From Candidatus Uhrbacteria bacterium (lineage in GTDB: Bacteria; Patescibacteriota; Patescibacteriia; 2-12-FULL-60-25): a DNA stretch of 9,439 bases. Below, piece after piece: positions 1-6,260 of this stretch; the first letter of the stretch is position 1, and the number at the start of each line of letters is the position of its first letter. Location: contig VGLT01000027.1 in NCBI GenBank assembly GCA_016866635.1, forward strand, positions 1 to 9,439. The letters are read 5' to 3'. The notes beneath the pieces are model-generated. The model was not told where the DNA came from. It worked only from the letters and a program-made list of their open reading frames with translations, and did no database searches. The position numbers were made by a program, and so were the translations under genes.

Positions 1-240
1 ATGGGCGCTAATGCCATCATCGCTGATCCACATCGTGCGATCATCACCGGTCCAACACCGTTACGCGGGACAGAAATTCGTAGTCTGGATTTGCGAGCGG
101 GGGCCACCATGGTGTTGGCCGGACTCATGGCAGAAGGTGAGACGATTATTCACGATGCAGAGATGGTCTATCGTGGATATGAAGCGTTGGATGATCGCTT
201 GCGTGCGTTAGGAGCAGATATTGAAACACATGAAGAATAA
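1..240 (+). CDS. murA: MurA, UDP-N-acetylglucosamine 1-carboxyvinyltransferase, C-terminal fragment
   Basis: Partial gene: the frame is open from base 1 and ends at TAA 238-240, leaving the last 79 residues of an enzyme that is normally about 420 residues long. MurA transfers enolpyruvate from phosphoenolpyruvate to UDP-GlcNAc, the first committed step of peptidoglycan synthesis, in the cytoplasm. The visible part matches the family C-terminus: ADPHR near residue 8, the strongly conserved SLDLRAGA stretch (residues 28-35, whose Arg32 corresponds to the PEP-contacting Arg397 of E. coli MurA), then AGLMAEGET, RGYE and a final LRALGADI. The ATG at base 1 is most likely an internal Met, because the protein must continue upstream. 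Its 3' end overlaps the start of the protease gene, so the two are probably co-transcribed and translationally coupled. Tyr replaces the Asp that usually precedes RGYE, a small deviation. Identification is firm; whether the missing part is intact cannot be seen. Confidence 0.93.
   Translation: MGANAIIADPHRAIITGPTPLRGTEIRSLDLRAGATMVLAGLMAEGETIIHDAEMVYRGYEALDDRLRALGADIETHEE
210..214 (+). promoter_or_regulatory. Shine-Dalgarno AGGAG of the S41 protease gene
   Basis: AGGAG lies inside the murA coding end, 6 nt before TTG 221 and 15 nt before ATG 230. The spacing favours TTG 221. However, the GGAG bases also encode the conserved Leu-Gly-Ala of MurA, so the match may be partly codon-driven. Confidence 0.45.
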
Positions 241-1474
241 TATAATAAAATTGATTGTAGGAGGCATGGTCATCGCGTGCATCTCTTTTTCTGTTGGATG
301 GCGCTCGGCTCACTCACCTACAGTCCGCGCGTTAGCAGGAACAGGGGAGGTGGTAGGCGTTGGACAAATGCCCCCAGATGCACTGATCGAAGAGGCAAAG
401 GATGTTGAATTTAAACAATTTTGGGAGCTCTGGGAACTCCTCAAGGAACGATACTACGAAAAACCAGTAAAAGAGAAAGAGTTATTTTATGGAGCGATGC
501 GCGGGTTAGCGGACAGTGTGGGCGATCCTTATACCGTGTATTTTGAGCCAACATCTTCTGAACTATTTCAGCAGGCATTGGAGGGAAAATTTGAAGGGAT
601 TGGAGCAGAAATTGGATTAAAGGATGGCGGATTACAGATCATTGCTCCGCTTTCGGGCGCTCCTGCTGAGCGCGCAGGGCTTAGGTCCGGGGATGTGATT
701 CTCAAAATTAATGGGACAGATACCGACGGAATGTCGGTAGATCGTGCCGTCACGCTGATTCGTGGTCCACGTGGAACCACCGTTACGTTGACGTTATTCC
801 GCCCAAGTCAGAAAAAGTCAGCATCATTTGATGTGCAGATTCAACGGGAGCAAATTCATGTGGAGAGTGTAAAAACAAAAATGCTGGACCAACATATCGC
901 ATGGATTGAGGTCAATCATTTCAACAGTGACACCGGACAAGCGTTTGATCGAGCGGTGAACAAGGTATTAAAACAAGAAGTCAAAGGAATTATTTTGGAT
1001 CTACGCAATAATCCAGGAGGATTCTTAGACAAGGCACTGAACGTTGCGGGTGAGTGGATGGGGGGTCGAGTTGTCGTAAAGGAGCGTCGTCAAGGAAAGA
1101 TTTTTGGTGAAATGAAGGGAGATGGAAAAAATCGTTTGCGTGGGATCCCAACGGTAGTGCTGGTAAATCAAGGATCAGCCAGTGCATCCGAGATTGTGGC
1201 TGGAGCATTGCAGGATGGGGGACAGGCAACCATCGTCGGGATGAAAACGTTTGGCAAGGGATCGGTACAGGATTTTCAGAATTTTCCGGATGGCTCAGGA
1301 GTTAAAATCACCACCGCAGAATGGATCACACCAAATGAACGTACGATTAATAAACTTGGTCTCGATCCAGACGTGATCGTAGACCGAACACCAGAAGACT
1401 ATGAAGCAAAGCGGGATCCACAACTCGACCGCGCTCTCCAGATCCTCGGGGCGGTATCAACCTCGACACGCTAA
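221..1474 (+). CDS. Membrane-anchored carboxyl-terminal processing protease (S41A, CtpA/CtpB-like)
   Basis: A 417-residue serine protease of the C-terminal processing family, which cuts extracytoplasmic proteins near their C-termini in envelope maintenance or signalling. Visible order: a short basic N-terminus and one membrane segment (about residues 9-27, a signal anchor), a helical region (55-120), a PDZ domain (about 125-195, with the GIGAEIG entry and AGLRSGDVILKING core), then the S41 catalytic core. ILDLRNNPGG (258-267) leads to GSASASE; by CtpB spacing the nucleophile is Ser321, 25 residues before the general base Lys346 in FGKGSVQ, with Gln350 completing the triad. All catalytic residues are intact and the length is normal. 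TTG 221 has AGGAG at good spacing; ATG 230 is the alternative start and loses only three residues. The gene overlaps murA by about 20 bp and the NUDIX start lies 7 bp after its stop, so it is mid-operon. The substrate cannot be inferred. Confidence 0.93.
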   Translation: MKHMKNNIIKLIVGGMVIACISFSVGWRSAHSPTVRALAGTGEVVGVGQMPPDALIEEAKDVEFKQFWELWELLKERYYEKPVKEKELFYGAMRGLADSVGDPYTVYFEPTSSELFQQALEGKFEGIGAEIGLKDGGLQIIAPLSGAPAERAGLRSGDVILKINGTDTDGMSVDRAVTLIRGPRGTTVTLTLFRPSQKKSASFDVQIQREQIHVESVKTKMLDQHIAWIEVNHFNSDTGQAFDRAVNKVLKQEVKGIILDLRNNPGGFLDKALNVAGEWMGGRVVVKERRQGKIFGEMKGDGKNRLRGIPTVVLVNQGSASASEIVAGALQDGGQATIVGMKTFGKGSVQDFQNFPDGSGVKITTAEWITPNERTINKLGLDPDVIVDRTPEDYEAKRDPQLDRALQILGAVSTSTR

Positions 1475-1477
1475 GGG
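1473..1477 (+). promoter_or_regulatory. Shine-Dalgarno AAGGG deciding the GTG start of the NUDIX gene
   Basis: AAGGG overlaps the stop codon of the protease gene and ends 4 nt before GTG 1482. It supports that GTG over an in-frame ATG at 1401 lying deep inside the protease gene. Confidence 0.5.
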
Positions 1478-1481
1478 CCGG

Positions 1482-1931
1482 GTGCGTGTTGAGATTGGAG
1501 CAGGGGGGATTATTTTCCGCCGACGGCAGGGGCGTTTGGAGTTTTTCTTTGCAAAACATGGAGCGAATGGGAGATGGACGTTGCCGAAGGGACATCAGGA
1601 ATTGGGAGAATCTTTAATTGAAACCGCGATTCGTGAAATCAAAGAAGAGGCGGGATTGAAAGGATTACGGTATATTTCGTCCGTTGGAAAAACGTCCTTT
1701 CGTTTCCGACACGAAGGGGCGCTGATCGAAAAACATGTACAGTTCTTTTTGTTTGAAGCGCCGGCTGATGCCAAAGAGGTGCTGACCGGGGAAGAGGCGA
1801 TTTGGGAAGCGATTTGGGTACCGGTCAGTAAATTGTTTGAAACCAGCGGGTATCGCAACCTGGATCGACTCCTTTCAAAATCTCTGCGTATTATTGCAGA
1901 GGAAAATCGAAAACGAAAAACGCGGATATGA
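1482..1931 (+). CDS. NUDIX hydrolase, possibly Ap4A/Ap6A-type
   Basis: A 149-residue cytosolic NUDIX pyrophosphohydrolase that cleaves a nucleoside diphosphate linked to another moiety, using Mg2+. The complete Nudix box GX5EX7REUXEEXGU is present (residues 37-59, GHQELGE through REIKEEAGL), so the metal-binding glutamates are intact. The preceding GRWTLPKG and the later IEKHVQFFLF strand resemble diadenosine polyphosphate hydrolases, which suggests a house-cleaning role in removing Ap4A-like nucleotides. Substrate assignment within NUDIX from sequence alone is weak. I chose GTG 1482, seven bases after the protease stop with AAGGG in front of it. An in-frame ATG at 1401 would overlap the protease gene by 74 bp and add 27 residues outside the fold. 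The C-terminus ends in a short basic helix (NRKRKTRI). It is the last gene of the murA-protease-NUDIX group. Confidence 0.9.
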   Translation: MRVEIGAGGIIFRRRQGRLEFFFAKHGANGRWTLPKGHQELGESLIETAIREIKEEAGLKGLRYISSVGKTSFRFRHEGALIEKHVQFFLFEAPADAKEVLTGEEAIWEAIWVPVSKLFETSGYRNLDRLLSKSLRIIAEENRKRKTRI

Positions 1932-1942
1932 AGAAAGGATCG

Positions 1943-1951
1943 TGATATACT
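1943..1951 (+). promoter_or_regulatory. Putative extended -10 promoter for the 697-residue protein gene
   Basis: TGATATACT reads as an extended -10 (TGn plus TATACT at 1946-1951). No good -35 lies 17 bp upstream, which is tolerable for extended -10 promoters. Transcription would begin near 1957-1959, leaving a leader of only 3-5 nt before ATG 1962. A weak AGG at 1954-1956 is the only Shine-Dalgarno candidate and would be mostly outside such a transcript. Confidence 0.4.
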
Positions 1952-1961
1952 ATAGGCATCT

Positions 1962-4055
1962 ATGCCCCGGGAGACGCCTCCAAAAGAATTGCCGGTCATC
2001 GTTGTTGAATCACCGGAGGCAAAGGAGTATCGGGAGTTGCAAGAGGCTGTAGAGAAGGCAAAGGAGGGGATAAGGTTGTGGGAGAAGGTGGATCATGTCG
2101 TGGCAGATGTTTTGCAGAGAAAAGAAGAGGGAGAGCGTTACGTACGTCAGCAGGAAATGGATTTGACGCTTTTACAAATCCACATCAAAGCCGGACATCT
2201 TCCAGCGGTGTTGCGTGTATCTGCGAATGTGCCCTTCAAGAAAAGAGAAGAGCTTCTTATCGATCTTGCATGCGAAGAGGTAAAGCTTGGTCTGATCGAC
2301 GAAGCGGTAAAAACCTATGATTCGGAGGAGTTATCAAAGGCTCGATCAAGAGAAGCGCTAGAGAGGCTTGTCGAAGTGTGTGAAGAAATATATCCAGAAT
2401 TTGCCGAACAGATCGTCCGAGATGCAAAAGATCCAAAATGGTTATTTGATTTTTACCTCAACAGACTTAAAGATAGTTTGGATTTGACAAACAAGCATGG
2501 CGATGCGCTTGTTCAGAGAGAAGTGGATGGACCCTATCGATCAAGTGGAAAAATCACATTGAAACGGGGACCAATAGATACAAAACATCTCTCAAGTCTT
2601 ACAGATGCTGAAGAAGCGATGACCCACTTGTCACAAGAGGAATGGACAGATGTGCAGTTTAAGCTCTCAAAAATAGCAGTCGATTATCATTTTGATGAAG
2701 AATATCGTCAGCAAATTCTTAGAAGGACAAGGCTCTATAGACCCGAAGTTTCTCCGTTAAAGCTTATTCTCGCAGAAGCGCGACTGCAGAAAAGTTTGGG
2801 AGTGGACCCGTTGCAAGCACTTGATCAGGCGCTGTTAGCAATTTACACAAAGAAACCAAACGATATTGCTCTGGGTTTTGATTTGATTAAGGTTATGGAA
2901 GAGCTTGGAGTACCTAAAGAGACTTGCGATCGAGTGGCAAACGAGCTATTGCGACAGCGTTGGCCAAAATATGTTCAGCTCAGAGTTTTAGCAGATGAAT
3001 TTTTTGAAATGAATCGTTTGACGTATATTCGAGAAAAACACGGTCTTCATCTCGATGTAAAAGAGGATGTGAAAGAGATGATCGAACAATCGCATTATAC
3101 TTCCATCGATCAGCGATTGGCCGTGGTTGATCTGTGTCAGGAGCTAAAACTAGATGTCGATCTTCATCGTTTTTTAAGAAAGGCGAAAGGATTGTTCGGT
3201 TTTGAAAAAATTCTGGAGGCACAATTAAACCTTGGATATGTTGATGATGCCTGGGAGAAGTTTTTTGATGATCGAAAGAATCCTCCAGATCTCCGCTATC
3301 CAAAGGAGTATTCAAAAGATGCACTTTGGTGGAGGTTGGTGTATGAGAAAGCGAAACAATACATTCACCCAAAAAAAGAGACAGAGCTCGATGTACTGAT
3401 CACACAACTTGAACGGGACCCAAACCCTGGGATTTTGGTGCCGGTCATACGAGCATTGGCAGAAAGAGGGTTGTTTCAAAAAGCGGAATCTCTGATGCAG
3501 CATCAAGCGTTGAATGGGCGCATCCCAGCGTTGTTTGAAATCACAGATGTTGCCGTTGCCCAGGGTCGCCCCATTGAAAGATATCTAGAACGGATATCAC
3601 GTAATATGGATGAGCGATATCAGGCGCAAAAACATGTTCCATTAGATGCACTGAATCAAAAGATTGCGGATCAAATACAGATGTTTGAACTCATGGATAG
3701 AGCTGATGTGAGTACGGAGGAAATGACGAAGAAGATCAAATCAGATCTTGCCAAATTATCGGTTCAGGCAGAACCGCACTTACATGATCTTGTTTTGTAT
3801 AGGAGATGGATGGAGACTCTCACGCGGGCCGCACAAAAAAGAACCGTTGTTCTAAAGCCATTTGTCGAAACATTTTGCCAGGAGCAACAACTTTTTCAAG
3901 AAGCGCTCCTCGAAGCAATCAACAGAGAAGATCGCGATGTGTTAAATGCGCTTGCGACGGTCATGCCAGAGACGGTCAAAGAACGCGCCGTCAAGGCACT
4001 GCCACGTCGCAAACGCCAAGAATTAGAGATTTTATGGGCGAAAGCGGAGGTGTGA
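1962..4055 (+). CDS. Large soluble all-helical (TPR/PPR-like solenoid) protein of unknown function
   Basis: I do not recognise a named family. The 697-residue product has no signal peptide, membrane segment or enzyme motif and is expected to be cytosolic. It is rich in charged amphipathic helices arranged in pairs, with short connecting segments such as LGLIDEAVKTYD (109-120), LGYVDDAWEKFF (424-435) and ERGLFQKAESLM (501-512) that look like TPR/PPR-type helical hairpins. The likely architecture is a long alpha-solenoid used as a scaffold or binding surface. The N-terminus (residues 1-20) is proline- and valine-rich and probably unstructured. Residues 20-65 and 580-600 could form coiled coils, and the end is basic (PRRKRQ, 681-686). 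ATG 1962 lies 30 bp after the NUDIX stop and behind an extended -10. The gene stops 45 bp before the next start, so it may be its own transcription unit. That it is a real gene is clear from its length and uniform protein character. Confidence 0.85.
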   Translation: MPRETPPKELPVIVVESPEAKEYRELQEAVEKAKEGIRLWEKVDHVVADVLQRKEEGERYVRQQEMDLTLLQIHIKAGHLPAVLRVSANVPFKKREELLIDLACEEVKLGLIDEAVKTYDSEELSKARSREALERLVEVCEEIYPEFAEQIVRDAKDPKWLFDFYLNRLKDSLDLTNKHGDALVQREVDGPYRSSGKITLKRGPIDTKHLSSLTDAEEAMTHLSQEEWTDVQFKLSKIAVDYHFDEEYRQQILRRTRLYRPEVSPLKLILAEARLQKSLGVDPLQALDQALLAIYTKKPNDIALGFDLIKVMEELGVPKETCDRVANELLRQRWPKYVQLRVLADEFFEMNRLTYIREKHGLHLDVKEDVKEMIEQSHYTSIDQRLAVVDLCQELKLDVDLHRFLRKAKGLFGFEKILEAQLNLGYVDDAWEKFFDDRKNPPDLRYPKEYSKDALWWRLVYEKAKQYIHPKKETELDVLITQLERDPNPGILVPVIRALAERGLFQKAESLMQHQALNGRIPALFEITDVAVAQGRPIERYLERISRNMDERYQAQKHVPLDALNQKIADQIQMFELMDRADVSTEEMTKKIKSDLAKLSVQAEPHLHDLVLYRRWMETLTRAAQKRTVVLKPFVETFCQEQQLFQEALLEAINREDRDVLNALATVMPETVKERAVKALPRRKRQELEILWAKAEV

Positions 4056-4065
4056 AGAAACGTTC

Positions 4066-4094
4066 TAGACATTCGCTTGTATGCTAGATACGAT
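4066..4094 (+). promoter_or_regulatory. Putative promoter of the SLT-protein gene, leaderless arrangement
   Basis: TAGACA (4066-4071) and TACGAT (4089-4094) are separated by exactly 17 bp. The expected start of transcription, about 7 nt after the -10, falls on the A of ATG 4101. No Shine-Dalgarno-like sequence precedes that ATG, in keeping with a leaderless mRNA. Confidence 0.45.
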
Positions 4095-4100
4095 ATGCAT

Positions 4101-5615
4101 ATGCCCAAGGCTCTTTTTGGATATTTTACGGTTGCACTCGGTCTCCTTGTGTTCACTCCTCTTGCCGTAAGAGCAGATTCTACAAGTACTACTCACAACT
4201 CACTTCTCGTCACGGACTCTCCTGTCATATTACAGATGGCGGATGGGCGTTTTTATCATCCAGCAAGTGGTCAGGTAGCGGCGACGAGAAAAGATTTGAT
4301 GAATTTGCTCTATCCTGGAACACAGAATACCCAACCTGGTACCATAGATTCTGACGCGCCGAGTTCTACGCTGAATGCTCCGCAGGAAACATTCCCTCTT
4401 CGTGAGGCGATTATAAAGGCGCGAGCGCAGTTGGCTCAAGATCTTCCAGAAAAGCACACCGTGCATTCATGGGATGGTTGGGGGAAGATGACGATTGCGG
4501 TATTTGATAAAACCACGAATGAACTATTGATGCTCGATGCCATGAAGCGGGCAGAAAAATTAACCATCCTAACTCCCGGCTGGTCGATCCCGATACGAGT
4601 CTTACGCTCTAATGGAGTCAACTCTACGTTTAAACTAGATGAAGCGGGACGATACGCGATGGTAGCAGTGCGTTATCCTTTATATGCAGAGCGTGTCATC
4701 AGTAAAAAGAAAAGCGTGTATGATGTTGAAACGGTTGTGTATACGCCCTACTCTTCTGCTTTACACAATCGTGAGATGGTGGCTTGGGGTAAGGATTATT
4801 TACAGAGCATGGTGAACGGCGTATATCAGGAGTTGAATGATCAACAGATACATTCATGGGCATTTCCAGATAAAACGTTAGCGCAAGTCGTTGATCCAAC
4901 GGTAGCGAAGTCCGTTTCTGTTATTGAACATGTCGATCACCACGCACTAGAAGAAGATCCGAATCGCACGATTGAGCGGTTTTTGATCACGCTCGCGACC
5001 AATCAAGATAAAGCGTACGCTTACTCTAAATCAACGGCAGATGCACGCGGCCTCGCACAATTTATTCCTACGACCTATAAAACGCTCGTGAAACAACGAC
5101 CAGAGCTTGGGTTAAATCCGGATTTTATCAAAGGGATGCAGGACACGGAAAACGCAACAAAGGCGCAGGTGGCTTATTTGGATCAGTTGATTGCGGCCAT
5201 GCCAGGTGAGACGCGAGCGCTGTATGTAGAGGAGCTCCAGCGTCCACGCATCTATGAGTATGTTGTTGCGGCGTATAATGGTGGGCCAGGACGCGTGAAA
5301 AGAGCGATCGAGGAGTGGGATGAGCAGTGGTCGCCCGAGCGACAGACGCAGATACAAAAACTCCAATCTCGATCTGGACAGCTTGCAGGATCAATCAAGT
5401 CATTGAATGCGAAAATAAAAAAGGCCACGGTTGCGAAAACAAAAACGAAATTGAAACAGGATCTCGCAAAAGCAAAAAAAGAACAGGCAACGGTTCACGC
5501 GCAGGTACGTGCGTTGAAAGCTAAGACATTAAAACAAGAAACACTCACGTATATTTTGAAATATCGAAAGGTGATCAAGGCCTTTGAGGATTCATCTTTG
5601 GGATTCGGGGCGTAA
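4101..5615 (+). CDS. Secreted SLT-fold (lytic transglycosylase-like) protein with atypical active site
   Basis: A 504-residue exported protein related to soluble lytic transglycosylases, which cleave the glycan strands of peptidoglycan. A signal peptide is clear (residues 1-25, hydrophobic core followed by AVRA/D). Residues 26-285 form an unrecognised N-terminal region with a short ADGRFYHPASG segment (47-57) and a strand-rich part (about 128-215). The SLT-like core spans about 288-400: ARGLAQFIPTTY (315-326), a helix with NATKAQVAYLDQL (351-363) and AAYNGGPGRV (390-399). The catalytic Glu normally found in an ES motif before the GLMQ-like segment is absent; the helix instead reads LATNQDKAYAYS (298-309). 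A Lys/Ala/Gln-rich coiled coil (about 411-478) separates AYNGGPG from the closing ETLTYILKYRKV (480-491) that usually ends SLT domains. I chose ATG 4101 for the signal peptide and promoter position; ATG 4095 and TTG 4077 are in frame. The fold assignment is good, the activity uncertain. Confidence 0.85.
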   Translation: MPKALFGYFTVALGLLVFTPLAVRADSTSTTHNSLLVTDSPVILQMADGRFYHPASGQVAATRKDLMNLLYPGTQNTQPGTIDSDAPSSTLNAPQETFPLREAIIKARAQLAQDLPEKHTVHSWDGWGKMTIAVFDKTTNELLMLDAMKRAEKLTILTPGWSIPIRVLRSNGVNSTFKLDEAGRYAMVAVRYPLYAERVISKKKSVYDVETVVYTPYSSALHNREMVAWGKDYLQSMVNGVYQELNDQQIHSWAFPDKTLAQVVDPTVAKSVSVIEHVDHHALEEDPNRTIERFLITLATNQDKAYAYSKSTADARGLAQFIPTTYKTLVKQRPELGLNPDFIKGMQDTENATKAQVAYLDQLIAAMPGETRALYVEELQRPRIYEYVVAAYNGGPGRVKRAIEEWDEQWSPERQTQIQKLQSRSGQLAGSIKSLNAKIKKATVAKTKTKLKQDLAKAKKEQATVHAQVRALKAKTLKQETLTYILKYRKVIKAFEDSSLGFGA

Positions 5616-5645
5616 TACTTGCTTCGTATTGCATGCGCGAGTATT
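5614..5645 (+). repeat. Inverted repeat overlapping the pgsA promoter
   Basis: The arms AATACTTGC (5614-5622) and GCGAGTATT (5637-5645) pair over 9 bp with one G-U wobble around a 14-nt centre. The dyad covers the proposed -35 and most of the -10 of the next gene. It could be an operator or an RNA hairpin at the end of the upstream transcript. No T-run follows, so it is not a standard intrinsic terminator. Confidence 0.35.
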
Positions 5646-5647
5646 CT
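5619..5647 (+). promoter_or_regulatory. Putative promoter of the phosphatidyltransferase gene
   Basis: TTGCTT (5619-5624) and TATTCT (5642-5647) are 17 bp apart. Transcription would start near 5654, giving a leader of about 8 nt before ATG 5662 with no Shine-Dalgarno sequence. Confidence 0.4.
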
Positions 5648-5661
5648 AAAACACATTGAGT

Positions 5662-6243
5662 ATGCTCATGACAAATGAGAATGTTCGGCTGTTTCCGCAA
5701 GATCATCTATTAAAATACACGATATTGCGTTTACTGCCGCATTGGATTTTGCCCAATCATCTCACCATCCTGCGATTTATTTTAATACCAATAGTTCTTG
5801 TTCTTTTATGGCAAGAGCGATGGCCATGGGCATTGGGCCTTTTTTTATTGGCTGGACTCACGGATGTGATCGATGGCTCAATGGCGCGCGTCCGTAAACA
5901 GATTACGTTATGGGGCACCGTTGCTGATCCGATTGCGGATAAATTGTTAGTCGGTACGGTCGTGGTGTTGTTTGTAGCAACAGAAGTCAATCCCATATTT
6001 GCTGCGATCATCGTATGTATGGAGTTGTTGATTGTGGTCGGCGCCTTTTTCCGTCGTAAAAAACGAGGATACGTTTCGGCAAACGAATATGGAAAAGTGA
6101 AGATGTTGCTGCAGATTATCGGGGTCGCGCTCCTTCTCGTGGCAAAATGTATAGGATTAGAATTGGTGGTCCCATTTGCCGTGGGAACGCTGACCCTTGC
6201 GATCGTCTTTGCCATTGTTTCCTTTTTGACGTACGGGTTGTAG
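5662..6243 (+). CDS. pgsA: CDP-alcohol phosphatidyltransferase, PgsA-like (phosphatidylglycerophosphate synthase)
   Basis: A 193-residue integral membrane enzyme that joins a CDP-diacylglycerol-derived phosphatidyl group to an alcohol. The diagnostic motif DX2DGX2ARX8GX3DX3D is complete: Asp68, Asp71-Gly72, Ala75-Arg76, Gly85, Asp89 and Asp93. The PNHLTILRFILIP entry (31-43) and the GKVKMLLQ segment (144-151) are typical of PgsA, so glycerol-3-phosphate is the likely acceptor, producing phosphatidylglycerophosphate for anionic lipid. Related enzymes using inositol phosphate or other alcohols share the core motif and are not excluded. Several hydrophobic stretches follow (roughly 33-50, 55-68, 95-107, 111-129, 148-163 and 167-190), as expected for the family's six-helix membrane fold. 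ATG 5662 is preferred; ATG 5668 and TTG 5656 are in frame. A dyad-covered promoter sits just upstream, and the promoter of the next gene lies inside its last codons. Confidence 0.88.
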   Translation: MLMTNENVRLFPQDHLLKYTILRLLPHWILPNHLTILRFILIPIVLVLLWQERWPWALGLFLLAGLTDVIDGSMARVRKQITLWGTVADPIADKLLVGTVVVLFVATEVNPIFAAIIVCMELLIVVGAFFRRKKRGYVSANEYGKVKMLLQIIGVALLLVAKCIGLELVVPFAVGTLTLAIVFAIVSFLTYGL

Positions 6244-6254
6244 CCTATTACACT
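6226..6254 (+). promoter_or_regulatory. Putative promoter of the Mur ligase gene, leaderless arrangement
   Basis: TTGACG (6226-6231, five of six consensus bases) and TACACT (6249-6254) are 17 bp apart, starting inside the end of pgsA. The predicted transcription start coincides with the A of ATG 6261. No Shine-Dalgarno sequence occurs in the 20 nt before that ATG. Confidence 0.5.
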
Positions 6255-6260
6255 TCGTCC

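Noticed and set aside
1401..1481. In-frame ATG upstream start for the NUDIX gene
   Set aside because: It would overlap the protease gene by 74 bp, adds residues with no NUDIX character and has no clear Shine-Dalgarno, whereas GTG 1482 has AAGGG just in front.
4077..4100. TTG 4077 or ATG 4095 as start of the SLT protein
   Set aside because: Residues before ATG 4101 put charged amino acids ahead of an already complete signal peptide, and the proposed -10 lies within this stretch.
4093..4102. Perfect palindrome ATATGCATAT at the SLT gene start as an operator
   Set aside because: Ten AT-rich bases containing two overlapping ATG codons can arise by chance; no second copy was seen in the window.
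6147..6260. Longer N-terminus for the Mur ligase, which might have supplied part of the missing domain
   Set aside because: This stretch is the pgsA coding sequence read in another frame; its translation is not Mur-like, and a good promoter points to ATG 6261.
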